In this document: in pieces, positions 1 to 11,024 of the stretch
Position numbering within the stretch: the first letter of the stretch is position 1
Layout of the letters: each line of letters starts with the position of its first letter
Assembly: GCA_010405405.1 (NCBI GenBank)
Contig: MU004243.1
Location: 615,340-679,339 of the forward strand
Origin: Microthyrium microscopicum
Lineage: Eukaryota; Ascomycota; Dothideomycetes; Microthyriales; Microthyriaceae
Length of the DNA: 64,000 nt
Reading direction: 5' to 3'
The notes under the pieces: generated by a model
Database searches by the model: none
Told to the model about the DNA's origin: nothing
The model's input: the letters and a program-made list of their open reading frames with translations, nothing else
Made by a program: the position numbers and the translations under genes

Positions 1-138
1 CCTGGTGACGATGTCATTGTCCACCCAAGCGTCAAGACTGAGGATGCCAAGAAGATCTGGCCCGAGATCAACATCGTGCGCCCATACCTACGATTCACGC
101 CACTGGCTAAGGAGAAGGTTGGTCCTCAGAAGTCGTAG
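1..138 (+). CDS. 1-Cys peroxiredoxin (Prx1/Prx6 type), 3' end only
   Basis: This is the last 45 codons of a gene cut by the left edge, in frame 1, ending in TAG at 136-138. The residues spell the C-terminal arm of 1-Cys peroxiredoxins: a PGDDVIV segment, a charged helix (TEDAKKIWPEI) and the near-invariant VRPYLRFTPL. In this family that arm follows the thioredoxin fold and takes part in dimerisation; fungal members reduce peroxides, often in mitochondria. The catalytic cysteine and any targeting peptide lie outside the window, so location cannot be judged. The family call rests on the conserved C-terminal block alone. Confidence 0.8.
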   Translation, partial: PGDDVIVHPSVKTEDAKKIWPEINIVRPYLRFTPLAKEKVGPQKS

Positions 139-2809
139 ACTGGTTGCAGATGCGATGAATGGAAGCAATTGCTGTGGGCAATAACCTGCAAAAGAGCACA
201 TTAGACGATAGGAGGAGAGACGAAGAAATCATGACTGTTAGCGTACTCTTCCTACTACCTGCTGTAGGTAGTTAAAATACATAAAATGTACCCAAGAACT
301 GCATAAAACGTAAGCCTCGCGAGGAGTCTGCATTAGCGTGAAAAGAAATGATACATATCATGCCATCCCGACTGAAGATTATATCATCGTAGATGTGTTG
401 TGAAATACATTGAAAGTGATTGGTCCACTTTTCTTTTCCAATTATACAGCCTACTATTACTGCGACCCTGCGATTACGCAGCTAGCCGAATGCAACAGTG
501 CTTTTGTATCCAGTCTTAGTAGGCATACCTTTAGGAGCTTAGGGGAATTGCTGATTCCGAGTATTTGGGAACAAGTAAAGTTTCAAAGACAATATTGAAC
601 GCTCAAGAGGCGTTTTGCCGACAGTCTGTTTCAACTGATCCTCGAGTTTGTGAACGAGGCCCCTGGATAACAGCAGCAAACTGTAAAAGCCGTCTAGGGG
701 CGTTGTGTGACCGTGATGGTTTCTCTGGTGTGATGGGGTTGGAGATACTCATTGGGTATACGTATTCATACCAAGAGCCAAAGAATTGCCATCATATCAA
801 TTGGGCTTTCAGCTCATTCATTAGTGCAAGTGATGAGGTTATTTACAAAACCCGGGTGTGAGCAATTCCCTCGTGGAGCTATCGTTGGACTTGCAGAATC
901 GCATGGGGTTGGCCACGAGGTTTTTTTGGTGTGTGGGGTAGGTACTTATATTTTGAGCCTGGGACAAAGAAAGCATGGCAAGTTTCCTGCAGACCCTTGA
1001 GCCCCTATGTTCGCCAAAATTGCAGGTATATCGTTCGCGAGGCCATTTCGGGCCGTGAGGCCGTTTGAGTACCTACGGGTATCTGGGTTCTAGTACATGA
1101 CCTCATGGCAATGAATCGTTCTCATAGTCGGCCTCGATGGCGGTAGATGTTAGTCACGGATAGGGCGGGAGGATTCGTATGTATGATATACGGTAGCAGC
1201 CCAAGGAACAGGAACGGACAGTCGACTGGGTTACTTCAAGTATCCAGATTGGGTGAAGTCTGGATTCTGGAACACCGGCGTGGGAGAGTTCGCGGTGTAC
1301 AAAGAGTGTGATTGGAATGCCGCGGATGTCAACGACTCAGGAACCACAAGCAAGCTTGAGCGACTCACGGACATTTCGCGCTGCTTGATTGGCACGCCTC
1401 TTGGGACTGGGGCACCACAGGCACCACGCTTTGCCCCAAGGTTCCAAAACCGCCTTGGTATCTTTCAAGTAAAAAGTCGAGCCAGAAAACACATCGTAGC
1501 AGCTTCATAATCTTGAGCTGTTCTGCTGAAATCATTGACAGAGTTCTTGCAGCACGACTCTGAGATCTTCGTATCCTTTCTTTGCTTTCTCACGCGCTAC
1601 GTTCCGCTGGTGGCTGCTGGCGATCAAATTGTCCTACTTGTTCCGGGTACTTTGCGCGCATCACCAGGCGGGGGACTGCTTTTGTCGTTTCTTCTTTCTT
1701 CATCTCCCGTTGAGACTCGCGTCTCCCTCAGCTTTTGCTCGGAAAGCGAAGCGCATCAGACCTTTCTCATCAAGCATCCTGCGCGCTGCCGGCTGCCGGC
1801 TAGTTGATATTTGAATCCCACAAGCTGCTGGGAGCTATCAGACTCGAGTAAGTACCTTTTTCATGTGATCTTTTTGGATTTCGCACCAGGCTCCCGGGGT
1901 TTCTTTGCTTTTCTTGGTTATTGTTTTGTTGGAAGCAGAGTCGAGTAGGTCAGCGACAAAAGGCAGAGATGCAGGACCTGATGGGCCCTGGTACTTTTTT
2001 ACTAGTTGATGCGGACTTTGTTGTTGGGGTGGAATGATGCTGGCAATAGCGGACTCGCCAAAGCAGGAGGCGCTGCGAACGACATTCGATACGAAAAAGC
2101 CCAACAATATCAACTGGTAGCCGACTGGATAAGGAGGAGAATTATTACATTAGCGATGAAATCCTGGAAATTCCGACCGTCAACCGGGTATTTTGAGGAT
2201 TGCTAGTGATCTGGCGCAAATTGAAGAATATCGTCAACCATCGTCGTGGAAAGATTAGAGTCAGTCTCACAGCATCGCCATTTCCTCTTTCGGCAGACTT
2301 GATAGACATATCTGGCAACTGCGACCGACCTGGAACATCACCACTGCTTCGCACCTACTTTATTTGATCTGAACCAGCGACTACCAAACAAGGCCAGTAC
2401 TATCGTCTGATCGCTCCTTCTCCCTTACGCGGTCGCTCTTACTCGGCGAGGCATCAAGCGTACAAGCGAATATCATAGTCGCTCTCGGTTCCTTCTCGTC
2501 TGGTTTTATTAATGGATCATTGGCAATCCCGGGATCCCCGCTACCCAAAACTTTCAACTCCTCCAACCTCCAATATCCCTTTTTGCCGACTTGACTCTTG
2601 ATCACACATCAATGTGACAACTCTGGCTCGTCTGGCATCAAATCCTGCTTTCTGGCTCTATCTTCGCTTATGGCCTTGTTTGCGCTGCTTGACTCTGCTT
2701 GTCTCTGTTCTCCAAAACCTTCCTTTTCCACCTCCTGCTGTGCTATCGAGATCTACTTTTGTTGCTGTCACAGCATTGATTCTGGTCGCACGAGGCCTAA
2801 GTGCTGACA
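139..2809. other. Long intergenic region before the kelch/BTB gene
   Basis: No gene is supported here. The open frames are short, mostly lack an ATG, overlap each other and have no recognisable domain. The right part (about 2,380-2,800) is rich in pyrimidine runs on the + strand, as is common in fungal promoters and 5' leaders, and probably holds the promoter and leader of the downstream gene. The left part holds the 3' flank of the peroxiredoxin gene. Confidence 0.5.
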
Positions 2810-5800
2810 ATGACTCTCCAGTCCGGCCTAGACAGCCCTTCTTCCTTGCTTTCCAACGCTTTCAAGCTCACAAACTCTCCAGCTACTTCTCACTCCTCGA
2901 GCTCAAGCAACGACTCGCCCACTCGCCTTCCCCGCCGTTTTTTACCAAGCCTTCGATTCAGTCAACTTTTAATACCTTTGATACCCCATTTCACCGAGTC
3001 TACAGCGTCATTACTTGCCGACGAGACACTCAAACTCAAAGCTCCTGAGAAACCCCGCCCCAAGCACGTTCCGATTGTTATTCCAGAATATGCCCATCCA
3101 ATACTCTCAAACGAGCCGTTGACACCAAACTCGGAGCGCACTCCAAGCCTAGCTGATTTACCTACACCTTACTCTTCTTCTCACCCGTCACCGACGCTAA
3201 CCGTTCCGCGGCCGCGGCATGTTGAGATCCAAATCCCGGAATTCGTCGCCTTCAAATACCTTCCCCCAACCCCAAGGAGTCTTGAATTTCCGAAACCTAG
3301 CGTAAACTTGGAATCACCACTCAGCATCAAGGAGGTGAGGAATTCCTTGATTGTTATTGGAAAGTGTGAAAAGAATACTATCCTTGCAAGCCCCACGCAA
3401 TTGGGCGAGGAAAAAGAAAGAAAGGACTCGGGCATTTCGGTACGGGGCATGGCCAACCCCTTAAGAGTTAATACTCGAGCAGGTGCAGTAAATTCGAACG
3501 TGGCCATCAATCCTTCTCCGATAGTCTATAACAATATGAACGGAGCTACGCCTGGCCAACAGGCCGGCCGTGCAGCCGGTTCATCTGATTTGCCTTTTCG
3601 ACTAAATACGCAGTCAACAACGCCGGACCCAACGCCAATGTTTACCCCTGGATCGGTACAAGGACAATCTGCCGGCCCATCACCTGCAGTTGCGCAAACT
3701 GCGACTGGAACTCAAAACTCGAGCTCGAATTTGGGACTTTCAGGATTTGTCTGCAATGTTCACCGAACTACAGGCAAAGAACCAAAACCGCTTGTTGGCG
3801 CGACAACGACTATTGTTGGCGACAAGCTTTATGTGTTTGGAGGACGTAGACTTTCAAGAACCAAAACACAATTAACATCGGATCTGTACGAACTCGACCT
3901 AATAAAAAGACATTGGACCAAGCTAGAGTGCAAGGGTGATATTCCACCCCCGAGATACTTTCACAGTGTTTGCGCACTCGGAGATACCAAACTGGTCTGC
4001 TATGGAGGGATGTCACCAACTCTTACTCCAAATGGTAGAATACCTGCTCCAGGCTCTCAAGCGAATGCCCAGGATCCTTCGACAGAAATGGGCGTATTGT
4101 CAGATATCCACATTTATCACATTGAGACAAAAACTTGGATGAGGGTGGCTGCAACCAATGCGCCTCAAGGCCGATATGCACATTGCGCTACAATACTTCC
4201 ATCCTCCGCAGTATTTGCATCGCAAAGAGCACCAATGTCGGCTATACAACATAATCCATCACTGCCAGATGCGCCTAACCAAGGGAGTCTAGGTGTTAGG
4301 CTTGATGGTACCGGAGGAGCCGAAATGATCATTGTCGGCGGTCAAGACGCGGCGAATCATTACATTGAGCAGATCAGCGTCTTCAACCTGCGGAGCGTAA
4401 CTTGGACGTCCACAAGTCCTTTAGGCCGAGCGTGCGGTGCATATAGAAGTGTCACGGCTCCACTAAGCGCAACAGTGGCGTCGCAAGTTGGACTCAGCGC
4501 GCCTGAAACGAACGGAACCACAGACCAGGCTGACAGTCCACCGGATGCTGGCGCAGCAATGCTGATATATTCCAACTACAACTTCTTGGACGTTCGATTG
4601 GAGCTACAAATTCATCTCTCCGATGGTACACTGGTAGAGAAACCAATGCAAGCTGGATCAGCTTCTCCTCCTGGTCTAAGGTTCCCTAACGGAGCTGTCA
4701 TTGATAACCATTTCGTGGTTAGTGGCACATTTCTTACATCATTCAAGCAAGAATACGCCTTATGGGCTCTAGATCTAAGATCTTTAACCTGGAATCGCAT
4801 CGACATCGGATCATCAACCTTCTCACAAGGTAGCTGGAATCGTGGTATTCTATGGGCTCGTCGGAATGCGTTTGTGATTCTCGGGAACCGAAAAAGAAGC
4901 TTGGTCGAAGATTATAACCATAGAAGGGTGAACTTTTCGAACATGTGTGTGGTTGAACTGGAAGCGTTCGGTTTGTATGACAATCCGCGGCGCCTCAGCC
5001 CAATGAGTGAATATAATAGCGCCAGCTCTCCGCTTTCATCAATACCAAGCAGCGTTCCAACAGGTCCATCTACCAACAGCATTGGATCCGCTCCTGCAAG
5101 AACAGAAAAGTCCTTTGACGCATACGCTGGCGGTCGGGAGTTGTCAAAAGCGGCCGAAGAGCTCGGCCGCTTAGCTCAAGCTGCCACAGAATTAGCTGAT
5201 ATGGAGTTTATGGCCATCAACGGTGACCGGATACCCGTCAACTCAAGACTTGTAGCGCGGCGATGGGGCCCATACTTTACCAAACTTCTTCGGGAAGCTC
5301 TATCAGCTGCGCAAGGAGACGATACAGCAACTTTGCGACCAAGCTTACACAACACAGCTCAAAGTAGCCGCAATTCCAGCATCACAATTACCCCAAGTCT
5401 TCAATCTGGATCAGCCAGCCACATGCGAGACAGCGCCGCGACAACAGTGGTCAGCAACCAAGCAATTTCTGATCCCTCAAACCCAGAAACACACATCAAC
5501 ACAGCTGGTCGTCCCCGCACACTCTTCCTGCCACATACTCCCCAAACTATCCAGGCCTTACTACACTATCTATATACCTCGTCACTACCGCCCCAGAATT
5601 CGCAACTCTGCAGCCCACAAATCTTATGCTCCCTCCTACAAATCGCCCGCCCGTACAAAATCGACGGCCTGCTTGAAGCAGTTGTCGAGCGCCTTCACGG
5701 CGTTCTCGATCCTCGCAATACCGCTGCAATTTTTAACGCAGCTGCCATGGCAGCCGGAGGCGGCAACGCCGTTGAGTTCGCCGAAGAAGATCCCAACGCT

Positions 5801-6205
5801 TCTACGCGACTAACGGCCTCTGCAGCAGTCAATATCCAGCGCCCTGAGTCGCCCATTATGGGCTTGGATAGTGCTGGCCCGTCTAGCACGCAACCCGAGC
5901 CGTCGCTGCCGATGCTCAGTCGCCAGACTACAAGAGATGAATCTGAAGAGATATCACGACCATCGACAGCATCGTCCCAATCAGGCACGGAGACGGCCAG
6001 CGAGGACGAGATGAGTGGTAGTCGGACGTTAAGGAAGGAGGAGGTCTGGGATGGTAGTCTCAGTGCCGTTGTTGGCCTTCAGAAACGTGGGCTCAGAGGG
6101 CTCATGGAAGGCAGACGCATACGGGAGATGGGTAGTGCTGCAAGTGCTGGGAGTGTTGGTGCGGCTGCAATCGATCAAGTTGGGTTAGGCATTGCGAGGA
6201 CTTGA
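2810..6205 (+). CDS. Kelch-repeat and BTB/POZ protein, Ral2-like (putative Ras pathway activator)
   Basis: A single 1,131-codon open frame without introns. I place the start at the ATG at 2810; the frame upstream has only GTG/CTG. Residues 1-320 are Ser/Pro/Thr-rich and probably disordered. Residues about 325-730 carry kelch-type blades, with repeated hydrophobic-GG pairs (LYVFGGR, LVCYGGM, MIIVGGQ) and spaced Tyr/Trp. A BTB-like region follows, split in two: residues about 774-833 (an alanine-rich helix, then INGDRIPVNSRLVARRWGPY) and about 904-981 (LHYLYTSSLP), with a Ser/Thr-rich insert between. The C-terminus is Ser/Glu-rich. Kelch plus BTB at this length matches Ral2 of fission yeast, a factor acting with Ras1 in morphology and mating. 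The Ral2 assignment is by architecture and motif memory; generic kelch/BTB protein is the fallback. Confidence 0.7.
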   Translation: MTLQSGLDSPSSLLSNAFKLTNSPATSHSSSSSNDSPTRLPRRFLPSLRFSQLLIPLIPHFTESTASLLADETLKLKAPEKPRPKHVPIVIPEYAHPILSNEPLTPNSERTPSLADLPTPYSSSHPSPTLTVPRPRHVEIQIPEFVAFKYLPPTPRSLEFPKPSVNLESPLSIKEVRNSLIVIGKCEKNTILASPTQLGEEKERKDSGISVRGMANPLRVNTRAGAVNSNVAINPSPIVYNNMNGATPGQQAGRAAGSSDLPFRLNTQSTTPDPTPMFTPGSVQGQSAGPSPAVAQTATGTQNSSSNLGLSGFVCNVHRTTGKEPKPLVGATTTIVGDKLYVFGGRRLSRTKTQLTSDLYELDLIKRHWTKLECKGDIPPPRYFHSVCALGDTKLVCYGGMSPTLTPNGRIPAPGSQANAQDPSTEMGVLSDIHIYHIETKTWMRVAATNAPQGRYAHCATILPSSAVFASQRAPMSAIQHNPSLPDAPNQGSLGVRLDGTGGAEMIIVGGQDAANHYIEQISVFNLRSVTWTSTSPLGRACGAYRSVTAPLSATVASQVGLSAPETNGTTDQADSPPDAGAAMLIYSNYNFLDVRLELQIHLSDGTLVEKPMQAGSASPPGLRFPNGAVIDNHFVVSGTFLTSFKQEYALWALDLRSLTWNRIDIGSSTFSQGSWNRGILWARRNAFVILGNRKRSLVEDYNHRRVNFSNMCVVELEAFGLYDNPRRLSPMSEYNSASSPLSSIPSSVPTGPSTNSIGSAPARTEKSFDAYAGGRELSKAAEELGRLAQAATELADMEFMAINGDRIPVNSRLVARRWGPYFTKLLREALSAAQGDDTATLRPSLHNTAQSSRNSSITITPSLQSGSASHMRDSAATTVVSNQAISDPSNPETHINTAGRPRTLFLPHTPQTIQALLHYLYTSSLPPQNSQLCSPQILCSLLQIARPYKIDGLLEAVVERLHGVLDPRNTAAIFNAAAMAAGGGNAVEFAEEDPNASTRLTASAAVNIQRPESPIMGLDSAGPSSTQPEPSLPMLSRQTTRDESEEISRPSTASSQSGTETASEDEMSGSRTLRKEEVWDGSLSAVVGLQKRGLRGLMEGRRIREMGSAASAGSVGAAAIDQVGLGIART

Positions 6206-7295
6206 TGCGAGTAATAGCGAGCATTTGAACGTGAGTGATAACGAGCATTGACTGTCAGAGAGACAGCGAGAAGTGTTGGAGTATCGTTGTGTTTGGGTTG
6301 CTGTGGGCATATATAATGAGTATGAGATACGGAAGCATTTTCAGGTGGGAACAGTGTGCATGGAATATGTGTAGGGTGTAAAGCAAGGTTATGAATTATG
6401 TCCAGATCAGAATATTCTGCGACGAGTTTTTATGAAAGCCTTTTTTAAACAATGGTGTGCTAGGAGGATAGTGATGGGTGGCAACGTCATGATATCGCTG
6501 ATGGACGAGTTCTTGATTGGCAGAGGTTTGATGGTTTTCAAAAGGATTACATTGATAAAAGATGTTGCTAAAACTATGGTGTTTCTGCAGCTGTGGAGAT
6601 GCTAAATACCCTTTTGTTTATATAGGTCGTTTGTTCTTGTCAACATCGTCGTGGTGTTGAGACACTTTGAGAGCTGAAGAAACGTACTCATCCGCTTCAT
6701 TTCCTATCTTGTTGTTATACCCAGGGCTTCAGTCTCGGTGTTGATGTGCTGTGAAGATAGGAACGAATATGTTTGACTTCGCCGCCACTCAGTGCTTCAT
6801 TTCAGTTTGGTCAAAGGAGTGTTCAATTTTGTCTTTTTGGTGTTATAAGTACTAGAGAAGCAACATGTAATGAATGCCATAGTACCATATCATAACCGCT
6901 TTCCTATAAGAACTAGCCCCACGTTTTCCTTCCCTATTGATTTTACCCAATTTCATCCAGTTAGAAACCAACTATTGTCTCCTCGGTTTCTGTGTCAGCC
7001 TCGGACTCTTCCGGCTCCCTGTAGATTCTTCAGATTGTGATGACCCTTCTCTCTTTCTCTTGCCTGTACTGCGTGTGCCAGAACCGCTTGCTATACTCTA
7101 GGACGATCTGGGGTTGTAGGATGGTCGGCTATACGGGGACTCTATTGGGGAGCTACTCCGGAAGCGCTGGCTTGGAAATCTGGTGTACCGGAAGCGCTGG
7201 CTTGGACATCTGGTGTAGCCGGATTGCTGTTGATTTGTTCGCCAAGCCATTGTGCGTGCCACTATTGCCCATGTTACAATGGAACTGAAGACTCA
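6206..7295. other. Intergenic region with a 30-bp tandem duplication
   Basis: This is the 3' flank of the kelch/BTB gene. Nothing with coding character is visible except a possible second exon of the minus-strand orphan gene near its right end, where the 30-bp tandem repeat at 7158-7217 lies. Confidence 0.4.
7158..7217. repeat. 30-bp direct tandem repeat, two copies
   Basis: Copies at 7158-7187 and 7188-7217 differ at one base (ttggaaatc versus ttggacatc). The unit is a multiple of three, so on the minus strand it stays in frame as a 10-codon repeat. It lies just downstream of the orphan open frame at 7296-7901, where a GTGAGT donor could join it to that frame. Confidence 0.9.
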
Positions 7296-7901
7296 TTACC
7301 AAGTACTCACTACTCTGAACTGCATGATGCACATCTCGTCGGCCCATTCAAGATGTGCAATACGGTGGTAGACCTTGCCAACGTTGTTCAGCTTGTAAGC
7401 GTTGGATCCTAGCGTTGGATCCTTCTCAAGAATGTGAGGCGGTACATGATACTTCAGTTTCTGATCCCTCGATTCGAAATTGTTCCGGTTGACGTCGGGC
7501 CGGAACATGCTCTCGCGGAACATGTAAAGCGTACAGCCGTATGCTATTCTTATATGCTCTGGTGGATTGCAAGCTGCTCCAGGAGCCCTTTGCCGGTGAG
7601 TCATTTGACAGTCTTCGTGCTGTAACACATAATGAGGGTAATCGCTAGGAGCTGGCCCTCCTGAAAGTTTGAGCCGGCCACAGATTTGCTGGGCTTGGGG
7701 GTCACTTCGCGTTTGGACGTCGGGATTGACATGTTTACACCATTCTATGTAAGACCGTTCGCCATTGCAGTTTAGCCATTCTGGCTTCCGGGCCTTAGGC
7801 GACGATGCATAAGTTTTTAGACAAAGGTGGCTGTCTTGCGGCGAGCTATAGCGACGGTCTAAGCGACCTGCCCAGTGGCTGCATCCTGTGGGATCGGCCA
7901 T
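7296..7901 (-). CDS. Orphan protein, no recognised domain; 3' end uncertain
   Basis: An ATG-started frame of 201 codons on the minus strand (ATG at 7901, TAA ending at 7296). I recognise no family, signal peptide or membrane segment. It is basic, with several cysteines in the first two thirds. A well-formed GTGAGT donor lies just before the stop (about 7305), in phase 0; splicing to an acceptor near 7225 would extend the protein through the tandem repeat at 7158-7217. That makes a short second exon plausible but unproven. Length and ATG favour a real lineage-specific gene over chance, but there is no conservation evidence. It could also be a decayed gene fragment. Confidence 0.33.
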   Translation of the reverse strand: MADPTGCSHWAGRLDRRYSSPQDSHLCLKTYASSPKARKPEWLNCNGERSYIEWCKHVNPDVQTRSDPQAQQICGRLKLSGGPAPSDYPHYVLQHEDCQMTHRQRAPGAACNPPEHIRIAYGCTLYMFRESMFRPDVNRNNFESRDQKLKYHVPPHILEKDPTLGSNAYKLNNVGKVYHRIAHLEWADEMCIMQFRVVSTW

Positions 7902-9159
7902 TTTGAATGAAGAATAGCCGGACCTCTCGGCTGGAAGATAAGTATCAAAGTATGTACCATAGCGCGCGACGGGCAGTTATGTAAATGATGGTTAGGGAAT
8001 CTTAGGAAAGAACGACGGGGAGTTATAGAAATGATGGTTAGGGAATCTTAGGAAAGAACGAATCGCTATACCATGTTAGCACCCCTTTCCTATTTCTTGA
8101 TTATGCTTTCATCATTCTGACAATGATAGCTTTATATATATAATCGTAAGAGGGAGAGAAATCGTACATTTATGGTTAAAATCTTCGTAACATGATTTCT
8201 ATTACTCCCCCCTCCATGCTATGGCAGACGAAGCGAGACTCACAGAGCTCAAGTATGAGTATGGGACTCTATTAAAGAGACCTTGAATTGGATGTGATTA
8301 AAGCCATTGACCAGAACAGGCTTGAAGAGTTGATATGATTGATTGTCATTATAAGTTGGAATAAAAGATGATTATGGTATCAATCCTAAAACTGTCATTA
8401 GCTACCTAGGTACTCTTTACTACCTAGAGATTCTGAACTTCTTCACTGACCTGTAAACATGTCGCTTGAACATGGCTATAGCTCTCGACTCGTAGTTGGG
8501 CCAAACCAGATGTTGGAACTAAGATCAATCGAAGGAAAGGCATTTTCCAAACATAGGGATTGTATCGAACGAAGCAGGGCGCAAGCCACTGTCCAGTACT
8601 TCAGACGAAGATCATCGCAGCTCACACATAGTAGTAGACCATCCGCAGAGTCGAGCTCTTTTGGCTCACTATTAACTTATCAAGGTCCCTTGTGGCACTT
8701 TTACTTGTTGTATTTGCTTTTTTTTGCATTTCAGTGTTTCTCGTCTTTGCTCTCAGGTTTTGTTCCTTTGACTGGATCATTTGCTTCAGCTTCAGATGGA
8801 TGAACTCATGAGGCTGTTGAAATTTGATGTAGTGTGTGGATGTCTGAAGTACGACATAGAGCAGTTGTGCCTCCTGGTACCGGTCTGACAATGAAGTTAT
8901 CAAGAATGATAATCTTGAAAGCTGCCTGTAGTGCAGTCATCGTCACTGAGGTATCGATGCAGAGAAGCATCTTGTTAGCAATGCGGCTTTAAGTGAAGGA
9001 GAATTTAGAGTAGGGAGTGGACTTGGATCTTTAGAGAAGACTGAGACTCTGTTAACACAATATACTGCTTCCCCAACTTTCTATGGCCGAACTTGGCTAA
9101 TCTGCATAGTATGCTTCATTTGAAACTAATACTCGGCCTCTGGGCGACTCGATCTTCTT
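7902..9159. other. Intergenic region with a 46-bp tandem duplication
   Basis: Apart from the duplicated block at 7967-8058 I see nothing specific. The short open frames here (for example 8459-8803) lack recognisable domains and overlap antisense frames, so I do not call them genes. Confidence 0.4.
7967..8058. repeat. 46-bp direct tandem duplication
   Basis: Two adjacent 46-bp copies (7967-8012 and 8013-8058), each beginning cgacggg and ending ggaaagaa, differ at three bases. The high identity implies a recent local duplication. It lies 5' of the orphan minus-strand frame, so it could sit in its promoter. Confidence 0.9.
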
Positions 9160-10321
9160 TTATTTCCATCCCTTTGTGGTAATATTCCAACCATCCTTTG
9201 CAAATGGCGAGGGGTTTGAAAAGAACATTTTCTTCGACTGTTCATCTCCTTTCAAGATCCATTTGAAGTATGGAACTGCTATTCTACCGTTAACACCTCC
9301 TTGCTTCTCGAAGAAACCGCCGAGATGTCCGACATCTGCGTTTGCCAGAAGTGCAGGAACTTCTGCTGGCAGTTGTTCAAAGTCTTGTTTGCCCTGCAGG
9401 TCATATGTTAGCAAATGATGATAAATATAGATCAAAAAGGAGTGATAAGGTCTCTTACATTTGCGAATGCTACATCTATATCAATGTTAGTCTCCTTTCT
9501 TGCTTCCTAGACATGTCTGTTGAATCACTTACCAGTGACGTCGCCCAAAAAATAAGCTACTGTGCTCTTGATACTCTTCAAGTTCTTCACAGCTGAGCGA
9601 TCAATGTACCCGCTGTTGAATAGCACTGTGTGCTTGATCCTCGGATCTGCAAGAGATACCGTGTAGCTGAGCCTGTCAATACCAATACAACCTCTGAGTA
9701 TGAAACGGGCTTTTACCTTTCAATTCCACCGCAACTTTGCCCAGCAGCAGCAATCTTCTCCAGGTCGATCTGTCCCCATTTTGTTTGCCCACCATTCAAG
9801 CCAAACACCCATTTCATGGAGTCTCCCTGCCAAGAGGCAGTTGTCATACCCTGTGATAGTAGACTGATAGAAGTCATTAAAGAGTCTAAGAGTCCACCGG
9901 ACGAACTTGACTGAGTCGGCGCAGCAGTGGGAAGAGTCCCTGGAGCACCATTGGCAATAACGATGAATCCGTGGCTCGCAATTTCGGTCAGGAAGTTGGC
10001 GAAGAATGCGCCCGCTGCAGCACAGAGTCCATTGCCCCAAATGATCAAGGGCAGTTTAGTGCCATTCACTGCTGTTTTTGGTGCATATATTGTATGTTTT
10101 GTCAAACTTGGATCCGTGAATATTGAGGCGGGATATGGGCCAGATCCTCCGCTGGTATCAAAGTCGGTTTTCACTGGTAGTCCTTTTGACCCGGTGCTGA
10201 ATGCTGATGGGAAAGACGAGAGGCCTTGTGGTGATGGCCCTGGGCGTGGAGCGGGCTCAGCAATTGGAGTTGCTGTTGCGTAAGCGGCAAGAAGCACTAC
10301 GGAGAGAATGTTACTATACAT
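9160..10321 (-). CDS. Secreted alpha/beta hydrolase (PETase/chlorophyllase-like esterase family)
   Basis: Four exons on the minus strand: 10321-9717, 9672-9533, 9475-9459 and 9393-9160, giving 331 aa. Introns are 44, 57 and 65 nt with GT..AG ends and consistent phases. A hydrophobic N-terminus (NILSVVLLAAYATA) is a clear signal peptide, followed by a Pro-rich stretch. The strand PLIIWGNG precedes the nucleophile elbow GQSCGG, with Ser196 as the catalytic candidate. Asp249 (VTDVAFANG) and His277 (DVGHLGG) complete the triad in family positions. Fungal members are extracellular esterases or lipase-like enzymes; the substrate cannot be read from sequence. The third exon is only 17 nt, yet without it the frame and the Asp-containing loop are lost. 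The start ATG at 10321 directly precedes the signal peptide. Confidence 0.85.
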
Positions 10322-11024
10322 GATAAGAAAATTTTCACATCCAAAATTCGAACGTGCTGCTTTCTGGGCGGCATACAGTCTATAAAAGCACAATGCGCGA
10401 ATTTGATTTTACGATTGTAAGCATACTTCGGACAATTCTGGACCAGTCAAGTTCTGCAGTACATTACTTACGGCCATTTCTCTGTGGCTAGTGAGCGTTA
10501 CGACACAGTAGGATTATATAAGTGAGCTCATTAATGTGTGACACGTTGGGGCTTTACGACCTGAATACCCTTTCCAGCTTTCGTAGAAGACAACGCCACA
10601 GCACTATTGAAAGACAATAATTGAGCGGTCCAAATAGAAGTCCGAGCAAAATTGGGTGTCAGGAAACATGTCGTAAGTAATAAATACACCACTTTAGACA
10701 ACGGTCTAACTATCCACGCCACATAAGGCGTCGATGGTATTTAGTACTCACATTCAATTGTGAGCCAGGAACGCTGTAACTATCTCCCGTTCCTTGAAAT
10801 GGTTCACCAGTCATTGAACTGCGACAAGTGTACATTTCTTGTATTGAACAGGATCCTCAGGACATTGCTTTGCTCGCGGCAGACTGCAGTGATTCTTATA
10901 TAGGACTGGTAGACTAATTGCACACAGTGGCCGAAGAATCATAAGAGTTTATCTCTGGTTATGTATGCCAGGGTCGTCCGGTCACCTCATTTCTTCGATT
11001 GTCCAAATTCAAGTAGAAACAACG
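10322..11024. other. Intergenic region, promoter side of the secreted hydrolase
   Basis: This separates the hydrolase start from the 3' end of the ubiquitin-like-domain gene. No ATG-started frame with domain signal is visible, and I see no repeat or structured element. Confidence 0.4.

Noticed and set aside
1253-1510. 85-codon frame with a GY.KYPDWVKSGFW-like start
   Set aside because: It begins with GTG, not ATG, and I cannot link it to a family or to flanking exons; possibly a decayed fragment.
8459-8803. 114-codon + strand frame
   Set aside because: Mixed low-complexity and hydrophobic text without family resemblance; a long antisense frame covers half of it.
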